From: Pseudomonas lurida
GTDB taxonomy: Bacteria; Pseudomonadota; Gammaproteobacteria; Pseudomonadales; Pseudomonadaceae
DNA: 64,000 bases
Assembly (NCBI RefSeq): GCF_002563895.1
Contig: NZ_PDJB01000001.1
Location: 3,393,501-3,457,500 of the forward strand
Direction: 5' to 3'
The translations under genes were made by a program, and so were the position numbers. Below the pieces are notes generated by a model. The model was not told the origin of the DNA. It made no database searches and was given only the letters and a program-made list of their open reading frames with translations. Below, one piece after another: positions 1-9,007 of this stretch (positions within the stretch are counted from its first letter, which is position 1; each line of letters starts with the position of its first letter).

Positions 1-3000
1 TGGATGACCTCGCCGCGATCCAACTGCCCGGCACCTGCACCGTGCAGGCGTTGGAGCAGCTGTTTGCCGAGGTGACGTACCCGGCACGTTTATTCACGCC
101 TTCGGCCCCCACGCCCCTGGCAACCTTGGCGCCGATCCAGGCCGGCCTGCCCGGCTGGTTGCAACATGCCAGCGCCGCCGACCGCCTGGCCTACCGCCAG
201 TGCCTGTTGGAGCAAGCCGGCATTCGCCGCCTGACCCTAGGCGACTCGGACTTCGAGGGCCTGGAAACGCTGCGCAGTTACGCCACCGCGCACTTGAATC
301 ATCAGTTGTGCCTGGACCGCAACCTGGCCTTGACCGGCTCACGCATCTGCGACGACCTGGCCGTAGGCTACAACGCCGACGACCTGCAACTGACGTTTCA
401 CGTCGCGGTGGGCAGCCTGCAGGGCGGCTATGTCGAACCCGAGTCCATGAGCCTGGTCGACCTGGCCGTGAAAAACCTCTGCGCAAAGCCCACCGGCCGC
501 ATGACCCTGCGCCACCGCGCGGGCCGGGTGATCGAGCCATGGTTGACCGCCGATTACATTGATCAACTGGTCCAGCGTGTCGACATCGGCAAAAACTACC
601 CCGCCTACTTGCGCGAGCAACTGATGGGGGACACCGACGCCGCGCTGAAACGCCAGAAGCTGTTCCAGCTACAACGTCCGGTTCACCTGAAAACCCAGGC
701 GCTGGAACTCAAAATCAAGGGCGAAGCCGGCCTGACCCTGAGCGGCGTCCGCTGTGTGAATGCAGTGCTCAGCCCCGAGCCTCTGGGGCGCCAGGTCGAG
801 GGGCACGCCATCGTCATGCGCAGGCTGGGGTTTGTGCGCAAACCGGGCGCCCCTGCAGATGTCGCGCACAACATGTTCATCATCGAACCCCTCGACCCAC
901 AGCGGGGCCCGCACCTGTTGTACCGACCGGCCTATCGCGATGCGCTGCTGGAATTCGCCAGCCGTGCACACCTGCTGGCGGCCATCGTGCAGCCCGGCGT
1001 CCTGCAGGACAGCGTGCTGACCTGGTTGCCGGACACGGCCCGGGCGATCTACAGCAACGGTGGCTTCAGCCAGCCTCACTACGTGCGGGTTGGCCTGGGC
1101 TCGGACTTCGCCCCCCTGCCCAGCGTGCCCAAGCCTGCGACGCTGGCAGCCGTCAGCGACGAATGCCATGACGAAATCCTCCAAGCGCTGGGCAATGGCC
1201 GCCTCATGGAATACCTGTTCGGCAGTGAAACCCGGCAGTTGCTGGACCAGGCTGAGCGCGAGTCGACATCCAACCGCGAAAGCCGTTGGGCACTGATCCT
1301 GGAAGGCATGCAACTGGGTTTCAACACGCTGTTGATGGCGGTGCGCGGACCGCTGGCGGCGGTAGGCTGGTTGATGCAACTGGTGCAGGGCCTCACGCAG
1401 GACTTGCCGGCGCTGGAAAGTGATGACCCCACGGCGAAAGAGCTGGCCTGGGTAGACCTGTTGTTGAACATCGGCATGCTGCTGGTGCACCAGGGCGCAC
1501 TCGGCGCGCCTGCCGATAGCCTGCCGGAGGATGAGCGGGTGCTGAAGCGCTTGCCGCCCAGGCCTGCCCTGCCCGGCCAGGCGGCCATGGTTGAGCGCGG
1601 CACGGTCGGCCTGCCCTCCGAGCCCCCCGGAGGTGGCCGTACGCTGCTGGACTATGATCTCTCCCTGGCAGGCGATAGTGCGGCGGCCAAGTTGCTGGAG
1701 AAACTGCGGGCATTCAACATTCCCTGGCCTGATCCCGCACCTGCGCCGGTCAGCATCGGTAGTCATCAGGGTTTGTACAACATCAACGGCCTTTGGCATG
1801 CCTCGGTCGGTGGCTTGCTGTTCAGGGCCAGTATCGTTGCGGGCGTTGGCGACGTGTTTATCATCCACCCCGAGAAAATCGACCACCCCGGTATCAAGCT
1901 GAAAACCGACGGCAAGGGCCATTGGACCCTGGACCGCGGCCTCAAGCTGTTGGGCGGCGGCCCCAAGCGGATGGCGGCATTACGCGAGGAAAACCAGCGC
2001 AAAAAAACCGAACTGGTTGAACGCGCGCAAGCGCTCAACACAGAAATAGATTATTTGAAGGCACCGTTCCTGGCCTCAATGGAGCAAATGTTACCTGCAG
2101 CCACGGCCTTGAAGAACCAACGCAAGACCGTGAAGTTGATCTGGACTCTTTTGAAAAAGGCGACTGCCGAACAAAAGCCCGCGCTGCAAGCACGGCACCA
2201 GACGGAGACCCTGGCCCACCAGGCACAACGCACCGAATTTACGATCCTGCTGCAAAACCTCGAAGATCAATTTGCCCAGTCACTGCCCCCGCGCCTGGAA
2301 ATGCTCAAGGTGGGACAGGAACTGGAAAAGGTAGGCGGCGCCGGCGCGCACGTCCGTGACCGCGCCAAAATCCTGGGGACCATCTGGGATCAACAGACGG
2401 CCATCCACACCCTGCTGTTGGACCGGTTTAACGCCATGCGCGTCTCCAGCGCGGGCGAGCCCATGGCGGAGATGGCGCACAGGATGGCTGTCGACAATCT
2501 GCGCAGCGACCCCGCCGTCTACGACGAATACATCAGCAATGCCGTTGAATCGGCAAACATCCGCGAGCACATGGCCGAGGTCTCTGCGGCAATGGAGCAA
2601 ACACTTGAACAGCTGGAGCACGACTCGTTGGCGGGGCGGGTCCTGCGCCAGGAATGCCTGGCGCAGATCCAGTACCCGGAGAATTTCTTCTCCAGCAACC
2701 TGAAACTCAATACCCTGAATTACCTCGCCGCTTCCAGCGTGGCGATAACCGACAGGTTGCTGTCGCCGCAAGAGGAGTTTTACCTCAATCGCGCCAAACT
2801 GAACGACCTGGCGCAAGCCCTGCAGTCTCACGTCGACGTGCGCAGCGGCGCCGAGTACCCGCTTGCTGAACAACGCAATGTCTACGAGTCGGTGCTTGAG
2901 CAGTACAACCGCCACGCGGACGCGATTCGTGCCCTCAAGGCCCTCAACCCAAGTCGCCTGCGTCCGGAGGCCGACCGCCTGCTGACGGGCCTTGAATATG

Positions 3001-4016
3001 CCCAGGCGCTGGCGCAAAGCGAACTGGAGGCGGTGGTACGCAAACAGGAAGAACTGGACGTCGAGTTGCCGCTGTCCAAGACCCTGCGCCCCAAAAACCC
3101 GGCCAAGCGCGTATTCAAGACCCGTAAAAAGGCTTACCTCATCGGTGAGCTCAAGCCTGCCGATGCGCAGAACACCCAAGCACACTTCACCCTCACCGAC
3201 CCCCTGACCGGTGAAACCATCGCCTCGTTCAACCACTACGAGGATGGTTGGGCAACGACGGTGGGGGAACAGTCAGCCCCACCAATAAGCGAACCGCGGG
3301 GTCGCTCACTGGCAACCCTCAAAGGTTTGGCCCAGGACCTGATCGGACAACGCAAGGGCATTGAGCAACTGATAACGGCCGAGCAGAAAAAACTCGAGTC
3401 GCCGCAGACCCGTCAACAGGTCAACCCGGGCGACTGGGATGAATTACTCACGGGCCAAGCCGCAAAACTCACGGCGTTGGCCGATGAATTGGTACGCGAC
3501 CACCGGGAGCAAAACGTCGCGGTGCAGGGCCTGATCGATGAATACAGGGCGCACGCCCGGGACATGGCCCGGTTGGCAGAGCGGGTGTGCAGTGAGGCCT
3601 ACAAGCGGCAATGGCCAACGCAGCAGAGCCTCCGTTATCTCTGGGAGCACAAACAGATCGATATCAACCTGACCAGCCTGGCCGACCCGCAACGTCCGAC
3701 CCTCAGCGGCGACTTCTTCACCGAGTATGCGGTATACGACAAGGCTAAAAAGCCGCCGGCGGTGTTGTGGTATGCGCACTTTCACTACGCCAGCGCCGAC
3801 GCCCCCCCAGCGCAGTACACCCGGGCTCACCTGAAGCTGGCGGAGCAGCGTAAATACACGCAGAAAGATTTGCTCAAGGACCACGTACAGGCGCGTCTAC
3901 GCCAGCAGGCGGTGCCGTCCGCCGAACCGATCAGGCAGATTCTCTACGTGCTGATCACACCGCCCGTGGACCAGATATTCCTGACGATCGTGCAGGCACC
4001 ACGCGCCAGCCAGTGA
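1..4016 (+). CDS. DUF6543 (dermonecrotic-toxin-like) giant protein, 5' end outside window
   Basis: The reading frame is open from base 3 to a TGA at 4014-4016, about 1337 codons, so the true start lies upstream. The first in-window candidate, a GTG at 42, has no special support. The early part carries blocks I associate with the DUF6543 'dermonecrotic toxin' domain of Pseudomonas: AVGYNADDL, LTADYIDQL, DIGKNYPAYL and LKIKGEAG. Next come hydrophobic stretches (LLMAVRGPLAAVGWLM and DLLLNIGMLL), a NINGLWHASVGG block, and a long charged, helical C-terminal half. These proteins are large and usually annotated as possible toxins; the target and the delivery route are not known to me. No immunity-type gene follows, because the next gene is convergent. 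Family call is fairly sure; function is not. Confidence 0.8.
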   Translation, partial: DDLAAIQLPGTCTVQALEQLFAEVTYPARLFTPSAPTPLATLAPIQAGLPGWLQHASAADRLAYRQCLLEQAGIRRLTLGDSDFEGLETLRSYATAHLNHQLCLDRNLALTGSRICDDLAVGYNADDLQLTFHVAVGSLQGGYVEPESMSLVDLAVKNLCAKPTGRMTLRHRAGRVIEPWLTADYIDQLVQRVDIGKNYPAYLREQLMGDTDAALKRQKLFQLQRPVHLKTQALELKIKGEAGLTLSGVRCVNAVLSPEPLGRQVEGHAIVMRRLGFVRKPGAPADVAHNMFIIEPLDPQRGPHLLYRPAYRDALLEFASRAHLLAAIVQPGVLQDSVLTWLPDTARAIYSNGGFSQPHYVRVGLGSDFAPLPSVPKPATLAAVSDECHDEILQALGNGRLMEYLFGSETRQLLDQAERESTSNRESRWALILEGMQLGFNTLLMAVRGPLAAVGWLMQLVQGLTQDLPALESDDPTAKELAWVDLLLNIGMLLVHQGALGAPADSLPEDERVLKRLPPRPALPGQAAMVERGTVGLPSEPPGGGRTLLDYDLSLAGDSAAAKLLEKLRAFNIPWPDPAPAPVSIGSHQGLYNINGLWHASVGGLLFRASIVAGVGDVFIIHPEKIDHPGIKLKTDGKGHWTLDRGLKLLGGGPKRMAALREENQRKKTELVERAQALNTEIDYLKAPFLASMEQMLPAATALKNQRKTVKLIWTLLKKATAEQKPALQARHQTETLAHQAQRTEFTILLQNLEDQFAQSLPPRLEMLKVGQELEKVGGAGAHVRDRAKILGTIWDQQTAIHTLLLDRFNAMRVSSAGEPMAEMAHRMAVDNLRSDPAVYDEYISNAVESANIREHMAEVSAAMEQTLEQLEHDSLAGRVLRQECLAQIQYPENFFSSNLKLNTLNYLAASSVAITDRLLSPQEEFYLNRAKLNDLAQALQSHVDVRSGAEYPLAEQRNVYESVLEQYNRHADAIRALKALNPSRLRPEADRLLTGLEYAQALAQSELEAVVRKQEELDVELPLSKTLRPKNPAKRVFKTRKKAYLIGELKPADAQNTQAHFTLTDPLTGETIASFNHYEDGWATTVGEQSAPPISEPRGRSLATLKGLAQDLIGQRKGIEQLITAEQKKLESPQTRQQVNPGDWDELLTGQAAKLTALADELVRDHREQNVAVQGLIDEYRAHARDMARLAERVCSEAYKRQWPTQQSLRYLWEHKQIDINLTSLADPQRPTLSGDFFTEYAVYDKAKKPPAVLWYAHFHYASADAPPAQYTRAHLKLAEQRKYTQKDLLKDHVQARLRQQAVPSAEPIRQILYVLITPPVDQIFLTIVQAPRASQ

Positions 4017-4020
4017 CAGA

Positions 4021-4046
4021 GCGTGAGGGCGAAAACGCCCTCACGC
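4021..4046. terminator. Perfect hairpin between convergent genes
   Basis: An 11-bp perfect stem (GCGTGAGGGCG / CGCCCTCACGC) encloses an AAAA loop. It fills the 36-bp gap between the end of the DUF6543 gene (plus) and the end of the RND permease gene (minus), so it can act in both directions. There is no clear T-run on either side, so it may instead protect 3' ends. Confidence 0.6.
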
Positions 4047-4052
4047 CCCGGT

Positions 4053-6428
4053 TCAATGGGCAAACAACGAATTACCCTTCTGCCCCGCCAGTTTCTCGGG
4101 TTTGATCAGGAACCGCGCCAGCGCTGGCAACAGCCACAGCGCGCCGAACATGTTCCACAGCAGCATGAAGGTCAGCATCAGGCCCATGTCGGCCTGGAAC
4201 TTGATGGCCGAGAAGATCCAGGTGCACACGCCAATTGCCAGGCACAGGCCGGTGAACAGCACGGCTTTACCGGTGGATTTGAGGGTCTGGTAGTACGCCT
4301 CTTGCAGCGGCAGGCCGGCACGCAGGAAGCTTTCCAGGCGGCTGTAGATGTAGATACCGTAGTCAACGCCAATCCCCACGCCCAGCGCCACCACCGGCAA
4401 GGTCGCGACCTTGACGCCGATCCCCATGAACGCCATCAGCGCGTTGCCCAGCACCGAGGTGAGTACCAACGGCAAGACGATGCACAGGGTCGCCGCCCAG
4501 GAACGGAAGGTGATCATGCACATCGTGGCCACGCACAGGTACACCAGGATCAGGATGGTCAGCTCCGATTCCTTGATCACCTCGTTGGTGGCGGCCTCGA
4601 TGCCGGCGTTGCCGGCGGCGAGGATAAATTCCAGGCCGTCCTTGTTGTTTTCCTTGGCAAAGTCCTGCACCGCATGCACCGCACGGTCGAGGGTCTCGGC
4701 CTTGTGGTCGTTAAGGAACACCAGCACCGGCGCCAGCGAGCAATTGTTGTTGTACAGCCCATCGGCGCGGGCGATGGAGTTGTTCAGCACGTCCGGGTTG
4801 CGCGACAGGGTTTCCCATTTCAGGTTGCCTTCGTTCATGCCCTTGATCATTTGCTTGGACACGGTCACCAGCGAGATCGCCGACTGCACGCCCTCGGTGT
4901 TCTGCATCTTCCACATCAACTGGTCGATGGGCGCCATGGCTTCATAGCGTGAGCAGCCTTCGGCCTTGGTCTTGACCATCACCACCAACACGTCGGAGCT
5001 GGTGGAGTAGTTGCTGATAATGAAGTTGTTGTCCTTGTTGTAGCGCGAGTCGGGGCGCAGTTCCGGCGCGCCCTGGTCCAGGTCGCCGATCTTCAGGTTC
5101 TGGCTGTACCAGAGGCCACCGCCAAAGGCGACCACCGCCAGGGCGATGGAGATCGGTGCAACTTTCGGGCTGGCGAAGTTCGACAGCAGGCGCCAGAACG
5201 AATGTTCGCGATTCGCGTCTTTCTTGCTCTTGGCGATGGCGCGCTTGCTGATACCGACATACGAAATCGCCACCGGCAGCAGGATCAGGTTCGTGAACAC
5301 GATCACTGCCACGCCGATGGATGCGCCGATCGCCAACTCACGGATCACGCCGATGTCGATGATCAACAGTGTGATGAAGCCCACCGCGTCGGCCAGGATC
5401 GCGATCATGCCCGGCAGGAACAGTTGCCGGAAAGTGCGCCGCGCAGCCGTCAGGGCATTGTCCGCCTCGCTGGACTGCAAGGCGATACCGTTGATTTTCT
5501 GTACGCCGTGGGAAATACCGATGGCGAAGATCAGGAACGGCACCAGCATCGAATACGGATCGAGGCCGAAACCGAAAAAGTGCATCAGCCCCAGTTGCCA
5601 GATCACCGCAACCAGCGTGGTGCTCAGCACCGCGACGGTGCTGCGCAGGCAGTTGGTGAACCACAGCAACAGAATCAAGGTGATGACGAACGCAACGCCG
5701 AAGAACATCACCACCATCACCAGGCCGTCGATCAGGTCACCGACCTTCTTGGCAAAACCGACGATGTGGATCTTGACGTTGGGGTTCTGGGCTTCGAACT
5801 TGTCGCGGATCTTGTCTTCAAGTTCGTGGGAGAACTTGCGGTAATCCAGGGCCAGCAACTTGCCCTGGTCCTGCGGGTCGGGGTAGGACTCCAGCAGCGG
5901 GATATCGACGATGCTGGACTTGAAGTCGTTGGCCACCAGGCGCCCGACCTGGCCGGACTTGAGCACGTTATTGCGCAACTGATCGAGGCTTTCCGGCGAG
6001 CCGTTGTAGCTCTGCGGGATCACTTCACCGCCGGCAAAGCCTTCTTCGGTCACTTCGGTCCAGCGCACGCTGGGGCTCCACAGCGACTTGAGGCCCGAGC
6101 GGTCGACGCCGGAGATGTAGAACACCTCGTCGTTGATCTGCCGCAGGGTCTCCATGTATTCCTTGGTGAAGATGTCACCGTCCTTGGCTTCCACCGAAAT
6201 GCGCACGGTATTGCCCAGGTTGGCCAGGTCGTTGCGGTGCTCCATCATCTTTTCGATGAAGGGGTGCTTGAGCGGGATCATTTTTTCGAAGCTGGTGGAC
6301 GGGCGAATCAACGTCGCTTGCCAGAACAGGAAAATGCTCACCAGCAGGCAGATCACGATCACTGCCGGGCGGTTGTTGAAGATCAGGCGCTCAAGAAAGG
6401 TCGCTTTATCGTTGTGATGACTGCTCAT
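4053..6428 (-). CDS. RND/MMPL-superfamily permease
   Basis: This is a 791-residue inner-membrane protein. It has one N-terminal helix (PAVIVICLLVSIFLFW), a long periplasmic loop, a helix cluster containing a GISHGVQKINGIA block, a second periplasmic loop, and a final helix cluster. That duplicated plan is typical of the RND superfamily branch with MMPL and sterol/hopanoid-like exporters. The ATG at 6428 was chosen over an upstream codon because a GGGG-rich Shine-Dalgarno lies just ahead and the extra residues do not look conserved. It follows the YCF48-like gene by 16 bp, so the two are co-transcribed. From memory, such pairs often travel with DUF1302/DUF1329 outer-envelope genes; those are absent here. 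The substrate is unknown, possibly lipophilic. Confidence 0.85.
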   Translation of the reverse strand: MSSHHNDKATFLERLIFNNRPAVIVICLLVSIFLFWQATLIRPSTSFEKMIPLKHPFIEKMMEHRNDLANLGNTVRISVEAKDGDIFTKEYMETLRQINDEVFYISGVDRSGLKSLWSPSVRWTEVTEEGFAGGEVIPQSYNGSPESLDQLRNNVLKSGQVGRLVANDFKSSIVDIPLLESYPDPQDQGKLLALDYRKFSHELEDKIRDKFEAQNPNVKIHIVGFAKKVGDLIDGLVMVVMFFGVAFVITLILLLWFTNCLRSTVAVLSTTLVAVIWQLGLMHFFGFGLDPYSMLVPFLIFAIGISHGVQKINGIALQSSEADNALTAARRTFRQLFLPGMIAILADAVGFITLLIIDIGVIRELAIGASIGVAVIVFTNLILLPVAISYVGISKRAIAKSKKDANREHSFWRLLSNFASPKVAPISIALAVVAFGGGLWYSQNLKIGDLDQGAPELRPDSRYNKDNNFIISNYSTSSDVLVVMVKTKAEGCSRYEAMAPIDQLMWKMQNTEGVQSAISLVTVSKQMIKGMNEGNLKWETLSRNPDVLNNSIARADGLYNNNCSLAPVLVFLNDHKAETLDRAVHAVQDFAKENNKDGLEFILAAGNAGIEAATNEVIKESELTILILVYLCVATMCMITFRSWAATLCIVLPLVLTSVLGNALMAFMGIGVKVATLPVVALGVGIGVDYGIYIYSRLESFLRAGLPLQEAYYQTLKSTGKAVLFTGLCLAIGVCTWIFSAIKFQADMGLMLTFMLLWNMFGALWLLPALARFLIKPEKLAGQKGNSLFAH

Positions 6429-6439
6429 TCTATCCCCGC

Positions 6440-6454
6440 CCTTCTTATTGTTTT
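6440..6454 (-). promoter_or_regulatory. Crc/Hfq-like CA motif ahead of RND permease
   Basis: The minus-strand sequence AAAACAATAAGAAGG fits the AAnAAnAA rule for Hfq/Crc binding and lies 12 nt before the start codon. It also overlaps the stop codon of the YCF48-like gene. Inference only. Confidence 0.4.
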
Positions 6455-7488
6455 GTCGGTTCAGCGCCAGTTGGCGTGGCAACACGCACACCACCCTGCC
6501 CGGCCAGAATCAAGTTGCCGTTGCCTGCCGCCGTGACGGACGAAAGCGAAATACGGTCCGGACGGTTGAACACGCTGAAGGTCACCCCATCGTCGTGGCT
6601 GACCACCACGCTGCCGCCGTTACCCACGACGACGATGGCGCCGTCCTCCAGCAAGGTCGCACCCGACAGCCCAAACTCCAGCGCTCCCCGCGCCGCGTTC
6701 AGTTCGACTGGCTCCCAGGTGCTGCCGAAATCCGTGGAGCGATAGAGGTTGCCGCGCAAGCCGTACGCCAGCAGTGTTTGCGGCTGCGCCGTGCTGATCA
6801 CCCCAAACAGCGAGCCCTCGTAAGGGCCTTCGAGCTTTTCCCAGGTCTGGCCGTCGTTCCGGGAGCGGAACATGCTGCCCTGCTCGCCGACGATAAACAG
6901 GCCGGCGTCCTTGATGTGGGCGATGGCGTTGAGGTGATACTGGTCTTCGTTGTCGAGGCGGTCGCTGACGTCTTCCCAGGTCTTGCCGCCGTCGGTGGTT
7001 TCGATCAGCGCACCGTAGGCGCCCACGGCCAGGCCGTGGTTGGCATCGTTGAACCACACATCGAGCAAGGGGGCTTCACGCTTGAGGTCTTGGTATTGCT
7101 GGGTCCAGGTGGCACCGCCGTCGGCACTCGCAAGGATTTGCGCATCATGGCCGACCGCCCAGCCTTGCTTGTCATCGACGAAAAACACGGCCGTGAGCAG
7201 TTGCCGGGTGGGGACTTTGGCTTGGGTCCAGGTGCTGCCCTGGTCATCGGAATAAAGGATGTGCCCGCGATCGCCAACCGCCACCAGGCGCTTGCCCGCG
7301 TGGACCACGTCGATCATCAGGCCTTTGGCGGCCTTGGGGGATTCAATCGCAAATGTGGTATCGCTGGCAGCCTGGACAGCTGTCGGCAAGGCGACAGCGC
7401 CAAACAGCGAGAGCGCTGCGGCCACCAACGCAACCCTGCGTGCGGCGCGTGGGCGGCAAACAACCCAACCCATGACAGGCTCACTCAT
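6445..7488 (-). CDS. Secreted YCF48-like beta-propeller protein
   Basis: This 347-residue protein has a signal peptide (AALSLFGAVALPTAVQA) and at least six Asp-box/BNR-type repeats of the form S-x-D-x-G-x-T-W: YSDDQGSTW, SADGGATW, TTDGGKTW, SRNDGQTW, STDFGSTW and SHDDGVTF. These predict a periplasmic beta-propeller of the YCF48/HCF136 class, which in chloroplasts helps photosystem II assembly; the bacterial role is unknown. The ATG at 7488 is preceded by GGGAGAAAGG; an ATG five codons upstream has no Shine-Dalgarno. It is the first gene of a two-gene operon with the RND permease, so it may be that permease's periplasmic partner (inference). Confidence 0.85.
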   Translation of the reverse strand: MSEPVMGWVVCRPRAARRVALVAAALSLFGAVALPTAVQAASDTTFAIESPKAAKGLMIDVVHAGKRLVAVGDRGHILYSDDQGSTWTQAKVPTRQLLTAVFFVDDKQGWAVGHDAQILASADGGATWTQQYQDLKREAPLLDVWFNDANHGLAVGAYGALIETTDGGKTWEDVSDRLDNEDQYHLNAIAHIKDAGLFIVGEQGSMFRSRNDGQTWEKLEGPYEGSLFGVISTAQPQTLLAYGLRGNLYRSTDFGSTWEPVELNAARGALEFGLSGATLLEDGAIVVVGNGGSVVVSHDDGVTFSVFNRPDRISLSSVTAAGNGNLILAGQGGVRVATPTGAEPTKQ

Positions 7489-7503
7489 AGACCTTTCTCC
7501 CAT

Positions 7504-7514
7504 TTATTATTGTT
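7504..7514 (-). promoter_or_regulatory. Crc/Hfq-like CA motif ahead of YCF48-like gene
   Basis: Minus-strand AACAATAATAA directly precedes the Shine-Dalgarno region of the YCF48-like gene and fits AAnAAnAA. Inference only. Confidence 0.4.
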
Positions 7515-7695
7515 ATCGCCTGCCTTCCGGGGCCTTGAAACCTGCAATCTAGAGCGCCTGGAGGAAGCAGGGGCCATCCTATCGGGCTTTCGAATCGTCT
7601 GACAATCGGCGCTACGTTATCTTTTGTTAACTGAAGGCATTTGGCCGCATGGTGAATGTAGCTGCATTCGCGGGGGTGATCGCCGTGGATTTAAT

Positions 7696-7739
7696 GAATT
7701 TTTATTCCATCTATTGAGTTATGAGAATTTTTATTCCAT
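7696..7739 (+). promoter_or_regulatory. Tandem 15-bp direct repeats, candidate operator
   Basis: GAATTTTTATTCCAT occurs twice, at 7696-7710 and 7725-7739, 29 bp apart start to start. Each copy contains a small inverted repeat (GAAT-N4-ATTC). They sit 40-85 bp upstream of the Gfo/Idh/MocA start, where a repressor or activator would bind. The regulator is unknown. Confidence 0.5.
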
Positions 7740-7753
7740 TAATAGGCCATCTG

Positions 7754-7763
7754 AAAACAATAA
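7754..7763 (+). promoter_or_regulatory. Crc/Hfq-like CA motif ahead of Gfo/Idh/MocA gene
   Basis: AAAACAATAA lies just upstream of the AAAGGA Shine-Dalgarno of the oxidoreductase gene and fits AAnAAnAA. Inference only. Confidence 0.4.
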
Positions 7764-7780
7764 TGCAAAGGACCACGACG

Positions 7781-8896
7781 ATGCGTGAACTCGGAATCGG
7801 CTTGATCGGCACAGGCTTCATGGGCCGTGCCCACGCCCTGGCCTTCAATAACGCCCGCGCGGTATTCGAATTGCCGGTGCACCTCAAGCTGGCCGCCCTG
7901 GCCGATGCTGACACCGAACGCGCCCAGCGCTGCGCCACGGCTTGGGGATTTACCCAGGCCCATGGCGATTGGCAGGCGCTGATCAACGACCCCAGCGTCG
8001 ACGTCGTGGCCATCACCACCCCCAACCACCTGCACTACCCGATGGCAATGGCAGCGATTGCCGCCGGCAAGGCGGTGTACTGCGAAAAACCCCTGGCCGT
8101 GAGCCTGGAGCAAGCCGACGCCATGCGCCGCGCCGCCAGTGCGGCGGGCGTGGTCACACGGGTCGGCTACAACTACCAGCACAATCCGATGATCACGCTG
8201 GCACGGCAGATGATCGCCAACGGCGAACTCGGCCAGATCATCAGCTTCCAGGGCGAGTTCAGCGAAGACTTCATGGCCGACCCAGCCTCGCCTTGGTCGT
8301 GGCGCTGCGAAGTGGAGCATGCCGGCGGCGCCCTGGCGGACCTGGGCAGTCATTTGTTGTCGATGGCGCGTTATCTGGTCGGTGACGTGGTGAGTGTATG
8401 TGCCGACACACAAACCGTTCACGCCCAGCGCCCGGCCATCAAAGGCAGCGCCGAGTTGAAAGCCATCGCCGTGGATGACCAGGTGCATGCCCTGCTGCGT
8501 TTCGCCAACGGTGCACGCGGGACGGTGAGCAGCAGTTGGCTCAAGCATGGCTACAAGAACCACCTGAGCTTCGAGATCAGCGGAACGAAAGGCACCCTGG
8601 CGTTTGACCAGGAGCGCTTGAATGAATTGCGGGTGTGTCGCGCGGGGCAGGATGGGTTCCAGCGTTTACTCGCAGGCCCGGCCCTTGCGGGTTATGCAGC
8701 GTTCAGCCCGGCGGCGGGGCACCAGTTGGGGTACAACGAACTGAAGACGCTGGAGGTGCAGGCATTGATCATGGCTGTGGCCGGGCAAGGCACGGACGGC
8801 ACTGATTTCGACGCGGCGTGGGAGGTGGAGCGGCTGGCGACGGCGATTCGCGTGGCTGCCCTCGAAGAACGCTGGGTAACAGTGAACGCACTCTAA
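7781..8896 (+). CDS. Gfo/Idh/MocA-family NAD(P)-dependent oxidoreductase
   Basis: This is a 371-residue cytosolic dehydrogenase. The N-terminal Rossmann fold begins with GLIGTGFMGRAHA, and a TTPNHLHYPMAMAAIAAGKAVYCEKP block carries the family's EKP motif. A C-terminal alpha/beta substrate domain follows. Family members oxidise sugars, inositols or related polyols, or reduce the matching keto compounds; the substrate here cannot be read. The ATG at 7781 has AAAGGA 8 nt upstream and starts right at the Rossmann strand; longer upstream starts add a non-conserved tail. It is a single-gene unit with tandem 15-bp repeats in its promoter. No sugar transporter or regulator gene sits beside it. Confidence 0.88.
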   Translation: MRELGIGLIGTGFMGRAHALAFNNARAVFELPVHLKLAALADADTERAQRCATAWGFTQAHGDWQALINDPSVDVVAITTPNHLHYPMAMAAIAAGKAVYCEKPLAVSLEQADAMRRAASAAGVVTRVGYNYQHNPMITLARQMIANGELGQIISFQGEFSEDFMADPASPWSWRCEVEHAGGALADLGSHLLSMARYLVGDVVSVCADTQTVHAQRPAIKGSAELKAIAVDDQVHALLRFANGARGTVSSSWLKHGYKNHLSFEISGTKGTLAFDQERLNELRVCRAGQDGFQRLLAGPALAGYAAFSPAAGHQLGYNELKTLEVQALIMAVAGQGTDGTDFDAAWEVERLATAIRVAALEERWVTVNAL

Positions 8897-8913
8897 ACCA
8901 CACCACCGAACCC

Positions 8914-8984
8914 TGTGGGCGCTGGCTTGCCTGCGATGGCGATGTGACTGATACACCGCTATCGCAGGCAAGCCAGCTCCCACA
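8914..8984. repeat. REPIN-like inverted pair of extragenic palindromes
   Basis: The arms TGTGGGCGCTGGCTTGCCTGC and its inverted copy (GCAGGCAAGCCAGCTCCCACA) flank a short spacer. The core GTGGGAGCTGGCTTGCC is the common REP core of fluorescent pseudomonads. It lies between the ends of two convergent genes, where it can also act as a terminator-like hairpin. Confidence 0.85.
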
Positions 8985-9007
8985 CTTGGGTCACCTAGAC
9001 CCTCAAC

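Noticed and set aside
5202..6536. 444-codon open frame opposite the RND permease
   Set aside because: Composition is His/Gln/Arg-rich as expected for antisense of a membrane protein; no conserved motif.
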